Of a DNA stretch of 64,000 nucleotides, positions 1 through 9,794 are shown piece by piece; within the stretch, counting starts at the first letter, position 1, and every line of letters begins with the position of its first letter. The translations under genes were made by a program, and so were the position numbers. This DNA comes from Novosphingobium flavum (GTDB taxonomy: Bacteria > Pseudomonadota > Alphaproteobacteria > Sphingomonadales > Sphingomonadaceae), in assembly GCF_014230315.1 (NCBI RefSeq), contig NZ_JACLAW010000001.1, positions 1 through 64,000 of the forward strand. The letters run 5' to 3'. The notes beneath the pieces were generated by a model, which was not told where the DNA came from, ran no database searches, and worked only from the letters and a program-made list of their open reading frames with translations.

Positions 1-1055
1 AGGCCGGCGCCGCGCGCCCGGCCTTGATGCGCGCGGCCCGCGCCCTGATCGGCGGGCATGGCCGCGCCGCCGGCCATGCCCGCGCCGCCGCGCCGGACTG
101 GGGCCTGCCTGCGGGCCATGCCCTGCCGCCGCGTCCGCTGGCTCCGCAGGTCGAGGTTGCGCCCGAACCGCTGCTGCAGGCCCCGCTCGCGCCGCCCCAG
201 GCTCTGGCCCCGGCCGCCGCCCCATCGCCCTCGCCGGAAATGCAGGCGAAGCTTGCCGCCGCCGGGGGCCACGCGGCGCTGTGGATGGCGGCAACCGCGC
301 TGATCCCGCTGCCGCCCTTCGCCCTCTCCGATCCGGCGCCCGGCCGGGCCAAGGGGCCAGCCTTCGTCCCTCCGCCCGTGGCTCCGGCGCGGCGCTGGTC
401 GGCCGATGGCTGGCTGCTGCTGCGCCCCGATCCGCAAGGGCCGATCGCGCCCGGCCCGCTGCCGGGCACCTATGGCGCCAGCCAGGCCGGGGCGGTGATC
501 CGCTACCGCCTCGCCCCTTCAAGCCCGAACAAGCCGTCGGTCTATGCCCGCGCCGCGCTGGCCATCGGCCAGACGCGCCAGCACGAGGCGGCACTGGGCC
601 TCTCGCTGCGTCCGGTTTCCGCCCTGCCGCTGGTGGTGATGGCCGAAGGCCGCGTGACCGAGGGCAAGGGCAGCACGGCGCGCCTGCGCCCGGCGCTGAC
701 CGTGGTGACCGAACTGCCGCCGCAGAAACTGGGGGCCGGCTTCGTCGGCGAGGCCTATGTCCAGGGCGGCTGGGTCGGCGGGCCGAAGCCCACCGGGTTC
801 ATCGATGGGCTGGCCCGGGCGGAGCGCCCAGTGGCCGACCTTGGGGAAGACCTCACGCTCAAGGCCGGGGCGGGGATCTGGGGCGCCAAGCAGCGCGGCG
901 CCTCGCGCCTCGATCTCGGCCCGGTCGCCAGCCTGACCGTGCGGCTCGGCAATGCCGGCCCCACCGCCCGGATCGAGGCCGACTATCGGCTGCGGGTCGC
1001 GGGCCGTTCGCGCCCTGAATCCGGCCCCGTCCTGACCCTTTCGACCGGCTTCTGA
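1..1055 (+). CDS. C-terminal part of an outer-membrane-like protein of unknown function (5' end outside window)
   Basis: The frame is open from the window edge to a TGA at 1053-1055, so the gene probably begins upstream; TTG at 24 and ATG at 27 are the only early start codons and have no convincing ribosome site. The first ~110 residues seen are an Ala/Pro-rich low-complexity linker. From about residue 125 the sequence turns into alternating short strands rich in Gly, Arg and aromatic residues, and it ends in LTLSTGF. A terminal Phe after alternating hydrophobic residues is typical of outer-membrane beta-barrels. I do not recognise the family. Barrel architecture is inferred from composition only. 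Confidence 0.55.
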   Translation, partial: AGAARPALMRAARALIGGHGRAAGHARAAAPDWGLPAGHALPPRPLAPQVEVAPEPLLQAPLAPPQALAPAAAPSPSPEMQAKLAAAGGHAALWMAATALIPLPPFALSDPAPGRAKGPAFVPPPVAPARRWSADGWLLLRPDPQGPIAPGPLPGTYGASQAGAVIRYRLAPSSPNKPSVYARAALAIGQTRQHEAALGLSLRPVSALPLVVMAEGRVTEGKGSTARLRPALTVVTELPPQKLGAGFVGEAYVQGGWVGGPKPTGFIDGLARAERPVADLGEDLTLKAGAGIWGAKQRGASRLDLGPVASLTVRLGNAGPTARIEADYRLRVAGRSRPESGPVLTLSTGF

Positions 1056-1122
1056 AAATCCCCCGCTTTCAGGGGAAAGCCGCTTCTATTGGAGGTCCGG
1101 CCCGGTTAGGTTGGCGCCAACG

Positions 1123-2037
1123 ATGGACGTATACCTTCCTATCGCCAACCTCGCGGTCAACGGCCTTGTCATCATCGCGCTTGGTGGACTGACCGGGCTG
1201 CTTTCGGGCATGTTCGGGGTCGGCGGCGGGTTCCTGACCACGCCGCTGCTGATTTTCTACGGCATTCCCCCCACGGTCGCCGCCGCATCGGCCGCCAGCC
1301 AGGTGACCGGGGCCAGCGTCTCGGGCGTTTTCGCCCATTCCCGGCGCGGCGGGGTCGATTACCAGATGGGCGGCATGCTGGTGCTCGGCGGGATCATCGG
1401 CACCGGGTTCGGCGCGCTCCTGTTCCGCCTGCTCACCGCGCTCGGCCAGATCGATACGGTGATCAACGTGCTCTACGTGCTGCTGCTCGGCGGGATCGGC
1501 AGCTTCATGGCGCGCGATTCGGTGCGCGAGATCCGGGCCCAGCGCACCGGCATCCCACTGCCGGCGCGCAAGCGGCGCCATCACCCGCTCGTCGCCAACC
1601 TGCCGTGGCGCTGGCGCTTTTACCGTTCGGGGCTCTACATTTCCCCGCTCGCCCCGCTGCTGCTCGGCATGGCGACCGGCATTCTCACCATGCTGATGGG
1701 GATCGGCGGCGGCTTCATGCTGGTTCCGGCCATGCTCTACATTCTCGGCATGAGCGCGAGCGTGGTGGTTGGCACCTCGCTGTTCCAGATCATGTTCGTG
1801 ACGATGGCCACGACCATGACGCACGCCCTGACCACGCGGGCGGTCGACCTTGTCCTCGCCGTGCTGCTGCTGCTCGGTTCGGTCACCGGGGCGCAGGTCG
1901 GCGCGAACGTCGCGCTGCAGGTGCGGCCCGAGCGGCTGCGGCTGGTTCTTGCCGCGATCGTCCTGATCGTTGCCTTCCGCATGGCGCTGGGCCTGACCTA
2001 CCGGCCCGATGCGATCTACACGGTCAGTCCGCTGTGA
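1123..2037 (+). CDS. TSUP-family (TauE/SafE) membrane transporter
   Basis: A predicted inner-membrane transporter of about 304 residues with roughly eight hydrophobic segments. The family exports or imports sulfur-containing anions such as sulfite or sulfoacetate; the substrate here is unknown. The family's internal duplication is visible: GVGGGFLTTPLL near residue 30 is echoed by GIGGGFMLVPAM near residue 195, each followed by a small-residue helix. ATG 1123 (MDVYLPIANL) is preferred; an in-frame TTG at 1111 has a GGAGG 15 bases upstream and cannot be excluded. The stop overlaps the next start (GTGA, 2034-2037), so it is translationally coupled to the TIGR02186 gene, a frequent partner in alphaproteobacteria. 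Confidence 0.88.
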   Translation: MDVYLPIANLAVNGLVIIALGGLTGLLSGMFGVGGGFLTTPLLIFYGIPPTVAAASAASQVTGASVSGVFAHSRRGGVDYQMGGMLVLGGIIGTGFGALLFRLLTALGQIDTVINVLYVLLLGGIGSFMARDSVREIRAQRTGIPLPARKRRHHPLVANLPWRWRFYRSGLYISPLAPLLLGMATGILTMLMGIGGGFMLVPAMLYILGMSASVVVGTSLFQIMFVTMATTMTHALTTRAVDLVLAVLLLLGSVTGAQVGANVALQVRPERLRLVLAAIVLIVAFRMALGLTYRPDAIYTVSPL

Positions 2038-2786
2038 GGCGGCTGTTCGCCCTGCTGTGCCTCATCATGTTGGGCGCGGCGCGCGATCCGATCCTCGTCC
2101 CCGAGATCTCGCAGCACGAGGTCGAGGTGCGGCAGGGCTTCACCGGAACCGAACTGCTGCTGTTCGGCGCGATCCTCGATCCGGCCGGCACGCGGGCCGG
2201 GCGGGACTATGACATCGTCGTCGTGCTCAAGGGGCCGACCCGCTCGATCACCGTGCGCGAGAAGCAGAAGCATCTCGGCATCTGGGTCAATGCCGAGAGC
2301 GCCGAGTTCCGCTCCGCCCCGACCTTCTACGCGGTCGCCTCCTCGCGCCCGATCGACCGGATCGTCGATACCCGCACGGCGGCGATCTACGAACTGGGCC
2401 TGCCCTTCCTCCAGCTTTCGCCGATCGGCACGATCGATCCTGGGATACAGGCGCGTTTTTCCGCCGGGCTGGTGGCGCTGATGGCGGGCGATACGCTCTA
2501 CCAGCAGAATGCCGATGCGGTGCAGGTCAAGGAACAGGTGCTCTACCAGGCCCGGATCAAGCTGCCCTCCAATGTCCAGACCGGCACCTATACGGCCGAG
2601 ACCTTCGCCATCGCGCGCGGCCGGGTGGTGGCCTCAGCGATCTCGCGGGTCGAGGTGAGCAAGCAGGGGTTCGAGAAGGGGATCGCCGATTTCGCCCGCA
2701 ACGACGGGCTGGTCTACGGCCTCCTCGTCGTGGCAATCTCGGTCGGCATGGGCTGGCTCGCGGGCCGGCTGTTCGCCCTGCGCTGA
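2034..2786 (+). CDS. TIGR02186 family exported membrane protein, unknown function
   Basis: About 250 residues. It starts with GTG at 2034 inside the GTGA overlap with the transporter stop. The N-terminus (VRRLFALLCLIMLGAA) is a signal peptide, the middle is a soluble beta-rich domain rich in charged residues, and the last ~25 residues form one transmembrane helix ending in GRLFALR. The expected topology is a periplasmic domain anchored at the C-terminus. The family is conserved in alphaproteobacteria next to TSUP transporters but has no assigned activity. Coupling suggests it works with, or stabilises, the transporter; that is inference. Confidence 0.82.
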   Translation: MRRLFALLCLIMLGAARDPILVPEISQHEVEVRQGFTGTELLLFGAILDPAGTRAGRDYDIVVVLKGPTRSITVREKQKHLGIWVNAESAEFRSAPTFYAVASSRPIDRIVDTRTAAIYELGLPFLQLSPIGTIDPGIQARFSAGLVALMAGDTLYQQNADAVQVKEQVLYQARIKLPSNVQTGTYTAETFAIARGRVVASAISRVEVSKQGFEKGIADFARNDGLVYGLLVVAISVGMGWLAGRLFALR

Positions 2787-2868
2787 TCCGGGCGGGGCGG
2801 GGCGACTTATCCCAATATTAACTCCCGGTGCCTAGTCTGGCCCCCTTGCATAACCGGGTTGGTGGATA

Positions 2869-4572
2869 ATGTCCGACATGAGCATGAGGGGTTTCGACAG
2901 GGCAAACCCCGCAAGTCTGCAGGATCTTTCGCCCGATCTCGTCGGCGATCGTCAGTATATCGCCTCCGGCAATGCCGGCGAGCCGATCGGCATGATCCTC
3001 GACATTTCCGGTTCGTCCTCGGCCGTCGCGCTCGACCTGAAGCGCCTGCAGGAGTGCACCGAGGATGCCGACCCCTCGGTCGCGCTGGCCGGGCAGGTTG
3101 GCAGCCAGATCAAGATCAGGGTCGGGCGCGGCTGGTTGCTCGCCTCGGTCCGCGCCCAGCGGCAGGACAGCAAGGTCGACGGCGGAATTCTAGCCTCGAT
3201 CGACTTCCTCGGCGAAGGCGACGAGGAAAAGCTCACCGGCAAGATCCACGGCTTCCGCCGCGGCGTCACCCGCTATCCGATCCCGGGCGCCATGGTCTAT
3301 CCGGCCACCAGCAACGACCTGCGCCAGATCTACGCCAGCGACGGGCGTTCCTCGATCCAGGTCGGCACTGTATTTCCCACGCGCGACATTCGCGCCGGGC
3401 TTTATATCGATGCCCTGCTCGGCAAGCACTTCGCCCTGCTCGGTTCGACCGGTACCGGCAAGTCGACCAGCGCCGCGCTGATCCTGCACAAGATCTGCGA
3501 GAGCGCGCCGCAGGGCCATATCGTGATGATCGACCCCCACGGCGAATATGCCGCGGCCTTCCGCAACACCGGGCTGATCTTCGACACCACGAACCTGCAA
3601 CTGCCCTACTGGCTGATGAACTTCGAGGAGCACTGCGAGGTCCTGCTCACCGCGCGCGGCGAGGCGCGGCAGGTCGATGCCGACATTCTGGCCAAGTGCC
3701 TGCTTCAGGCGCGGATGAAGAACCGGCTGGCCGAAGGCATGGGCAAGATCACGGTCGACAGTCCGATCCCCTATCTGCTGTCCGACCTGTCCAACATCCT
3801 CCAGAACGAGATGGGCAAGCTCGACAAGGGCACCAATTCGATCCCCTACATGCGGATCAAGACCAAGCTCGACGAGCTCAAGGGCGATCCGCGCTACCAG
3901 TTCATGTTCTCGGGCGTGCTGGTTGGCGATACGATGGCCGAATTCATCGCCAAGGTGTTCCGCCTGCCCGCCGTGGGCAAGCCGATCTCGATCATCGACG
4001 TCTCGGGCGTCCCGTCCGAAGTGACCTCGACCGTGGTGGCCGTGCTCGGCCGGATGATCTTCGACTTCGCGATCTGGGCGCGTGACGAGGAAACCCGCCC
4101 CGTGCTGCTGGTCTGCGAGGAAGCACACCGCTACGTGCCCAACGAGCGCAATGCCGATGGTTCCTCGGTGGGGCGCATCCTCAGCCGCATCGCCAAGGAA
4201 GGCCGTAAGTACGGCGTTTCGCTGGGCCTCATCACGCAGCGCCCGTCGGATCTTGCCGAAGGCGTGCTGTCGCAGTGCGGCACGATCATCTCGATGCGTC
4301 TCAACAACGACCGTGACCAGGCCTTCGTGAAGGCGGCCATGCCCGAAGGCGCGCGGGGGTTCCTCGATTCGATCCCGGCGCTGCGCAACCGGGAATGCAT
4401 CATCTGCGGCGAGGGTGTCTCGATCCCGATCCGCGTGGCCTTCGACGACCTCGACGAGATCAAGCGCCCGGCTTCGGCCGACCCCTCGATCAGCGAGCTG
4501 TGGCGACAGTCCGGCGGCGAAGAGGAAATGGTCCAGCGCACCGTCATGCGCTGGCGCGCCCAGGGCCGCTAG
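2869..4572 (+). CDS. HerA-like FtsK/HerA superfamily ATPase (DUF87)
   Basis: A 567-residue protein. Residues ~15-125 look like the HAS-barrel of HerA, and the ATPase core follows. Walker A is GSTGTGKST near residue 192, and the Walker B stretch VLLVCEEAHRY near 412 has the expected double acid. Further motifs include GRKYGVSLGLITQRPSDL with an RP sensor-like element. HerA proteins are hexameric DNA translocases or helicases that work with NurA nuclease in end resection, or with other effectors in defence modules. No NurA, SIR2 or other nuclease lies beside it here, so the role is unassigned. It stands alone, 82 bases after the upstream operon, and converges on the MATE gene. Confidence 0.85.
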   Translation: MSDMSMRGFDRANPASLQDLSPDLVGDRQYIASGNAGEPIGMILDISGSSSAVALDLKRLQECTEDADPSVALAGQVGSQIKIRVGRGWLLASVRAQRQDSKVDGGILASIDFLGEGDEEKLTGKIHGFRRGVTRYPIPGAMVYPATSNDLRQIYASDGRSSIQVGTVFPTRDIRAGLYIDALLGKHFALLGSTGTGKSTSAALILHKICESAPQGHIVMIDPHGEYAAAFRNTGLIFDTTNLQLPYWLMNFEEHCEVLLTARGEARQVDADILAKCLLQARMKNRLAEGMGKITVDSPIPYLLSDLSNILQNEMGKLDKGTNSIPYMRIKTKLDELKGDPRYQFMFSGVLVGDTMAEFIAKVFRLPAVGKPISIIDVSGVPSEVTSTVVAVLGRMIFDFAIWARDEETRPVLLVCEEAHRYVPNERNADGSSVGRILSRIAKEGRKYGVSLGLITQRPSDLAEGVLSQCGTIISMRLNNDRDQAFVKAAMPEGARGFLDSIPALRNRECIICGEGVSIPIRVAFDDLDEIKRPASADPSISELWRQSGGEEEMVQRTVMRWRAQGR

Positions 4573-4593
4573 CAAGCGCGACCCTGAGCCGGT

Positions 4594-6015
4594 TCAGGCG
4601 CCGAGCGCTTTCCTTCGCCAGCTTCCGCGCGCGTAGGCCAGCCAGGTCAGCCCAACGGCCGCGGCCGAACTGACCGGGTAGGACCACCACAGCGCTTCGG
4701 CCCCCATCAGCGGGTGAAAGGCGTAGTAGAAGCCGAGCCGGGCGGGGTAGAAGGCGATCGCCATCACCACCAGCGGCAGGATCACCTCGCCATAGGCACG
4801 CATGGTGCCGGTGAGGATCATCATGATGCCCGAGATGGCGAAGGACCAGGTGCAGATCAGCTGCATGTGCGCCGCGATCGGCAGGGCGCGGCTCTCACCC
4901 CCGAGGAACAGGGCGAGCAGCGGGCGGTCTGCCACGATGATCAGTCCGGCCATGGTCAGGGTAAAGGCCAGGGTGGTGAGGATGCCGGTGCGGGTCACCT
5001 GCCGCACCCGTCCATGCTTGCCCGCGCCGACCGACTGGGCAACCATCGCGCTGACCGCCGAGGCGATCGCCATGGCTGGCATCTGCAGGTAGTTCCAGAG
5101 CTGGACCGAGGCCCCGTAGGCGGCCGTCGTGTCCAGCCCCTCGCGGTTGACGAGGCCGACGACGACGATCTGGGCCGAGGAGATCAGCAGCATCTGCGCC
5201 CCCATCGGCAGGCCCTTCTTCACCACGTAAGCGGTCTCGGCCCGGCCCGGAAACAGCCAGCGCAGCTCCGCCCCGCGCAGGCGCAGCGGCAGGTCGCGCC
5301 AGTAGAGCGAGGCGACCATCAGGCAAACCCCGGCAAGGTTAGCCAGCGCGGTCGAGAGGGCAGAGCCGGCGATGCCGAGCTGCGGGAAGGGGCCGATGCC
5401 GCGGATCAGCAGCGGATTGAAGATCACGTCCAGCACGACGGTCAGGATCATCGCGTAAAGCGGCGTGCGCGAATCCCCGGCGCCGCGCAGGCCCATCGAC
5501 AGCATCATCGAGGCGGAGACCAGCGGTGTGGTGACGAAGATCACGCGCAGGTAGGCATCGGCCTCGGCAAGGCTCGCGGCGGGCGTCGCCATCGCGTGGA
5601 GCAGGGCGGGAGACCAGATCGCGCCGGCCAGCCCGACACCGACCGCGATCAGGACGCAGAAGCCGAGGCCCGCGCCGAAGGTGCGGCGGGCGGCGGCGAT
5701 GTCCCGCGCGCCGAAATGCTGGCCGACGCGCACCGTGGTGGCCATGCCGAAGCCGAAGACGGCGGCGAAGAGCAGGAACATGATGACGTTGGCGTTGGCC
5801 GTGGCCGCCAGCGCGCTCTCGCCGAGCAGGCGGCCGACCCAGACCGCGTTGATCGAGCCGTTCAGCGTTTGCAGCACGTTGGCGATCAGGGTGGGGATCG
5901 AGAAGGCGAGCAGGGTGCGCAGGATCGGACCCTCGGTGAGGTCGCCCTTGAGCCGCGCGGGCTGGCCATCGCCCTGTCCGGCCGGTTCGACTTCGATGAG
6001 GACGGTCTCGCTCAT
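4594..6015 (-). CDS. MATE family efflux transporter
   Basis: 473 residues with about twelve hydrophobic segments arranged as two related halves, the MATE (NorM/DinF) fold. The family exports cationic drugs or metabolites using a Na+ or H+ gradient at the inner membrane. Recognisable pieces are the N-terminal PTLIANVLQTLNGSINAVWVG and the later GLRGAGDSRTPLYAM, typical of bacterial MATE proteins. ATG 6015 overlaps the QueE stop by four bases (ATGA, 6012-6015), so the two are co-translated. A longer in-frame reading back to 6099 would run into queE and lacks support. Substrate unknown. Confidence 0.9.
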   Translation of the reverse strand: MSETVLIEVEPAGQGDGQPARLKGDLTEGPILRTLLAFSIPTLIANVLQTLNGSINAVWVGRLLGESALAATANANVIMFLLFAAVFGFGMATTVRVGQHFGARDIAAARRTFGAGLGFCVLIAVGVGLAGAIWSPALLHAMATPAASLAEADAYLRVIFVTTPLVSASMMLSMGLRGAGDSRTPLYAMILTVVLDVIFNPLLIRGIGPFPQLGIAGSALSTALANLAGVCLMVASLYWRDLPLRLRGAELRWLFPGRAETAYVVKKGLPMGAQMLLISSAQIVVVGLVNREGLDTTAAYGASVQLWNYLQMPAMAIASAVSAMVAQSVGAGKHGRVRQVTRTGILTTLAFTLTMAGLIIVADRPLLALFLGGESRALPIAAHMQLICTWSFAISGIMMILTGTMRAYGEVILPLVVMAIAFYPARLGFYYAFHPLMGAEALWWSYPVSSAAAVGLTWLAYARGSWRRKALGA

Positions 6016-6746
6016 GTGCCCCTCGTATCGCCGTAGAGGTGGATGTGCATCCGGTCGGTCAGGCGCAGGCCGTGTTCGAGCGCGAGCGGGGCCAGCCACC
6101 TGAGCCGTTCGTTGATCACCGTGCTGCTGGTGCCCTCGGGCATCAGGAAGATGCGCAGGCCGGGAATGGCATGGGCCTGCTGCAGCGCGAGTACTTCGGT
6201 CACGTCTTCCGGCCTTGCGATCACGAACTTGAACCAGGCGCGCGGATCGGCCGCGAAGGCCGCCAGCCGTTCGGGAACGAGCGCCAGTTCGGCCGGGTTC
6301 CCGCTGTGCGCCAGCTTGGGACTGACGTTGTACTGGGCGACCTGGCTGTCGAGCGCCGGGTGGGGGGCGACCGTGCCGTTGGTCTCGATCTCGACCGTCA
6401 TGCCTTCGGGCAGCAGGGCCAACATTTTTGCCAGCGCGGCGCCTTGCAGCAGCGGTTCGCCGCCGGTGATGACGAGGCGGTCCTGCCCCAGCGCGGCGAT
6501 CCGGGCGGCGACTTCGGCTTCCTCGAGCGTCAGCTGGTTGGCGGTGCGCTCGAAGGCGAGATCGTCGCGGTGGGGGCGATTATCGCCGGTGAAGCGCCAG
6601 GTGTAGGCCGTGTCGCACCATTGGCAGGCGAGGTTGCAGCGCGAGAGGCGCACGAAGGCGACCGGGCGGCCGAGGGAGGCGCCTTCGCCTTGGAGGGAGG
6701 CGAAGATTTCCGGTTCGCCGGGGGTGGTGGTGGCGAGGGTCAGCAC
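6012..6746 (-). CDS. queE: 7-carboxy-7-deazaguanine synthase (radical SAM)
   Basis: QueE converts 6-carboxytetrahydropterin to 7-carboxy-7-deazaguanine, a step towards queuosine in tRNA. The radical SAM cluster motif CNLACQWC is present about 35 residues from the chosen start, preceded by SLQGEGASLGRP, which is characteristic of QueE. VITGGEPLLQ follows as the SAM-binding GGE element. Start: GTG at 6746 (VLTLATTTPGEP) gives 244 residues, close to the family norm; the frame stays open upstream to 6956 but that part is low-complexity and unlike the family. No other queuosine genes are nearby. The downstream MATE gene overlaps by four bases. Confidence 0.9.
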   Translation of the reverse strand: MLTLATTTPGEPEIFASLQGEGASLGRPVAFVRLSRCNLACQWCDTAYTWRFTGDNRPHRDDLAFERTANQLTLEEAEVAARIAALGQDRLVITGGEPLLQGAALAKMLALLPEGMTVEIETNGTVAPHPALDSQVAQYNVSPKLAHSGNPAELALVPERLAAFAADPRAWFKFVIARPEDVTEVLALQQAHAIPGLRIFLMPEGTSSTVINERLRWLAPLALEHGLRLTDRMHIHLYGDTRGT

Positions 6747-6961
6747 GGCGCGCGCGTCCCGTTTCGGGGCGAAGTTGACGAAGTTGACAGGGTTCTGGCG
6801 GAAATGTTCCGGCCCGCTCGGCAGGCCGCGTTCGGCCCGGAAATCGGGCGCGCGGCGCGGTGGGGGGACGGGGCGGGGCTCATGGCTTTGTCCTGTCAGA
6901 CTGTGAGCCGGTAGGAAACGGTTTTTCGGTCTTGTGTCGCGCCTCGTCCGGCCCACCCCGC

Positions 6962-6983
6962 CCCCTCCCGCTTGCGGGAGGGG
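6962..6983. repeat. Perfect 10-bp inverted repeat downstream of valS
   Basis: CCCCTCCCGC, a TT centre, then GCGGGAGGGG. It lies 12 bases beyond the valS stop on the minus strand, where a transcript would form a very stable hairpin, but no T-run follows. It may be an atypical terminator or one copy of a dispersed GC-rich repeat. Confidence 0.55.
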
Positions 6984-6994
6984 AGGACGATGGT

Positions 6995-9688
6995 TCAGCC
7001 CAGCCTTGCCAGCGCGGCCTTGAGGCGTTCGGCTTCGGCGGCGTGGAGGGCGTGGTCGGCGCGGGCTTTTTCGACGGCCTCGGGCTTGGCCTTCTCGACG
7101 AAAGAGGGGTTGCCGAGGCGCCCGGCGAGCGACTTGGCTTCCTTTTCCGAGGTCGCGAGGGCCTTTTCGAGGCGGGCCTTTTCGGCGGCGATGTCGATCA
7201 CCCCTTCGAGCGGGATCACGATATTGGCATCGCCGGCGCCGACCTGCATCGCCGCGCCGGCCGGAGCGGCTTCGAAGCGGATGCCGTTCAGGCGGGCGAG
7301 GCGGTCGATCGCCGCCGGGTTGCGCTCGATGATCCCGCGCGTCGCTTCGCTCGGGTCGGGCAGGTAAGCGTCGAGCTTGGCGCCGGGCGCGATGCCGAGT
7401 TCGTTCTTGGCCGTGCGCAAAGAGCCGACGAGGCCGATCAGGAATTCGACCTCGGCCTTGGCGGCGGCATCGACCTCGGCGGCCGGGGCGGGCCAGGCGG
7501 CCACGATCAGCTCATTCGGCCGGTCGCCCAGTGCGTTCCACAGCTCTTCTGTGACGAAGGGCATGAAGGGGTGGAGCATGACGAGGATCTGGTCGAGCAC
7601 CCAGCCGGCGACGGCCTTGGTCTCTTCATCGAAGCTGCCCTTGATCAGCTCGATGTACCAGTCGCAGAAGGTGTCCCAGACGAAGTGGTAGATCACGTTG
7701 GCGGCGGCATCGAAGCGCAGGTCGGCCATGGCCTGATCCAGCGCCGCGACGGTCTCGACCACTTCGCCGACGATCCAGCGGTTGACCGCGGAGGTGGCGG
7801 ACGGCGCCGCGACCGAAGTGCTTCCGGTGATGCCGTTGGACTGGCAGAAGCGCGCCGCGTTCCACAGCTTGGTCGCGAAGTTGCGGTAACCCTCGACCCG
7901 CTTCTCATCCATCTTCACGTCGCGGCCCTGGCTTTCCATGGCGGCCATGAAGAAGCGCAGCGCGTCGGCGCCGTAACGGTCGATCAGGCCCAATGGGTCG
8001 ACCACGTTGCCCTTGGACTTGGACATCTTCTGGCCATCGGCCGCGCGCACCAGCCCGTGGAGGTAGAGCCGCTTCCACGGGACTTCCTTCATCAGGTGCA
8101 GGCCCTGCATGGCCATGCGCGCATCCCAGAAGAACAGGATGTCGAAGCCGGAAACGAGCAGGTCGTTGGGGTAATGGCGCTTGAGCAGTTCGGTCTCGTC
8201 CGGCCAGCCGAGCGTGGCGAAAGGCCAGAGGGCCGAGGAGAACCACGTGTCGAGAACGTCATTGTCGCGCGTCAGCACCTTGTTGCCGGCGAGCGCCTGT
8301 GCTTCTTCCTCGGTCTCTGCCACGAAGACTTCGCCGTCCTCGGCATACCACGCCGGAATCCGGTGGCCCCACCACAGCTGGCGCGAGACGCACCACGGCT
8401 GGATGTTTTCCATCCAGTTGAAGAAGGTCTTTTCCCACGACTTGGGGACGATCTCGATCGCGCCGGAGCGCACGGCCTCGAGCGGGGCGACGGCGAGCTT
8501 CTCGGCATCGACGTACCACTGGTCGGTCAGCCACGGTTCGATCACCACGCCGCCGCGGTCGCCGAACGGCGTCTGGATCGTGCGCGGCTCTGCGTCGTGC
8601 TCGGTCTCGTTCCCTTCCTTGTCCTTGGTGACATGGGGGATGAGCATTCCGGCGGCCTTCATGTCGGCCACGATCAGGTCCCGTACCACGAAGCGGTCGA
8701 GTCCGAGGTATTGCTCGGGGATCAGGCCGTCGGCGGTCTGCACCACCTTCGCCTCGGCATCGAACATGTTGAGCATGTCCCCAGCCCGAATCCCGGCGCG
8801 CTTGCCGACTTCAAAGTCGTTGAAGTCATGCCCCGGGGTGATCTTTACCGCGCCCGAGCCCAGTTCCGGATCGGCGTGTTCGTCGGCAACGACCTTGAAC
8901 CGGCGCCCGGTCAGCGGCTGGACGATGTCCTTGCCGATCACCGCCTTGTAGCGCGCGTCCTCGGGGTGCACGGCCACGCACATGTCGGCCAGCATGGTTT
9001 CGGGCCGGGTGGTGGCGACTTCGATGTAAGCCAGCCCGTCCGCGCGCTTCACCCCGTCTGCCAGCGGGTACTTGAAGTGCCAGAAGCCGCCCTTGACCTC
9101 GCGGGTCTCGACCTCAAGGTCGGAGATCGCGGTCTTGAGCTTGGGGTCCCAGTTCACCAGCCGCTTGTCGCGGTAGATCAGGCCCTGATTGTAGAGGTCG
9201 ACGAAGACCTTGAGCACCGCCTTGGTGAAATGCGGGTCCATGGTGAACTGTTCGCGCGACCAGTCCATCGAGCAGCCGAGGCGGCGCAGTTGGCGGGTGA
9301 TGGTGCCGCCGCTCTCGGCCTTCCATTCCCAGACCTTGGCGATGAAATCCTCGCGGCTGTAGTTGGTGCGCTTGTCCTGCCGCGCTTCCATCTGCCGCTC
9401 GACCACCATCTGGGTGGCGATCCCGGCATGGTCGGTGCCGACCACCCACAGGGCATCCTTGCCGCGCAGACGCTCATACCGGATCACAATGTCCTGCAGG
9501 GTGTTATCCAGCGCATGGCCGATATGCAGCGAGCCGGTCACGTTGGGCGGGGGATTGACGATGGTATAGGGCTGGGCCTCGGGCCGGGCCGGGCGGAACA
9601 GGCCGCTGCCTTCCCAATGGGCATACCACTTCGTCTCGATCGCGGCGGGATCGAAGGTCTTGTCGAGGGTCTTTTCGCTGGCGCTCAT
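6995..9688 (-). CDS. valS: Valyl-tRNA synthetase
   Basis: Class I aminoacyl-tRNA synthetase charging tRNA-Val, 897 residues, within the normal range. The HIGH-type motif appears in [15 protein letters not shown] near residue 45 and the KMSKS loop in [14 protein letters not shown] in the second half. The editing (CP1) domain with [11 protein letters not shown] lies between. The C-terminus is the long Ala/Glu/Lys coiled-coil arm typical of ValRS. ATG 9688 ([10 protein letters not shown]) is chosen because upstream in-frame residues are not family-like. It is divergent from the Mla operon, with a 106-base intergenic region. Confidence 0.97.
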   Translation of the reverse strand: MSASEKTLDKTFDPAAIETKWYAHWEGSGLFRPARPEAQPYTIVNPPPNVTGSLHIGHALDNTLQDIVIRYERLRGKDALWVVGTDHAGIATQMVVERQMEARQDKRTNYSREDFIAKVWEWKAESGGTITRQLRRLGCSMDWSREQFTMDPHFTKAVLKVFVDLYNQGLIYRDKRLVNWDPKLKTAISDLEVETREVKGGFWHFKYPLADGVKRADGLAYIEVATTRPETMLADMCVAVHPEDARYKAVIGKDIVQPLTGRRFKVVADEHADPELGSGAVKITPGHDFNDFEVGKRAGIRAGDMLNMFDAEAKVVQTADGLIPEQYLGLDRFVVRDLIVADMKAAGMLIPHVTKDKEGNETEHDAEPRTIQTPFGDRGGVVIEPWLTDQWYVDAEKLAVAPLEAVRSGAIEIVPKSWEKTFFNWMENIQPWCVSRQLWWGHRIPAWYAEDGEVFVAETEEEAQALAGNKVLTRDNDVLDTWFSSALWPFATLGWPDETELLKRHYPNDLLVSGFDILFFWDARMAMQGLHLMKEVPWKRLYLHGLVRAADGQKMSKSKGNVVDPLGLIDRYGADALRFFMAAMESQGRDVKMDEKRVEGYRNFATKLWNAARFCQSNGITGSTSVAAPSATSAVNRWIVGEVVETVAALDQAMADLRFDAAANVIYHFVWDTFCDWYIELIKGSFDEETKAVAGWVLDQILVMLHPFMPFVTEELWNALGDRPNELIVAAWPAPAAEVDAAAKAEVEFLIGLVGSLRTAKNELGIAPGAKLDAYLPDPSEATRGIIERNPAAIDRLARLNGIRFEAAPAGAAMQVGAGDANIVIPLEGVIDIAAEKARLEKALATSEKEAKSLAGRLGNPSFVEKAKPEAVEKARADHALHAAEAERLKAALARLG

Positions 9689-9794
9689 GGCACGGCGCTT
9701 TGCCAGCGGGCATGCGCATGCGCAACCCACCGGCTTCACCGCAGCGGCCGGGCCCCTTGTCGCATGGCACAATTTCGCCCATGAACCCAATCCG

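Noticed and set aside
2869..4572. HerA as part of an anti-phage defence island
   Set aside because: Neighbours are a transporter operon and housekeeping genes; no nuclease, SIR2, toxin or integrase is nearby.
6860..9784. A 974-codon plus-strand open frame
   Set aside because: Antisense to valS, which carries full HIGH and KMSKS motifs.
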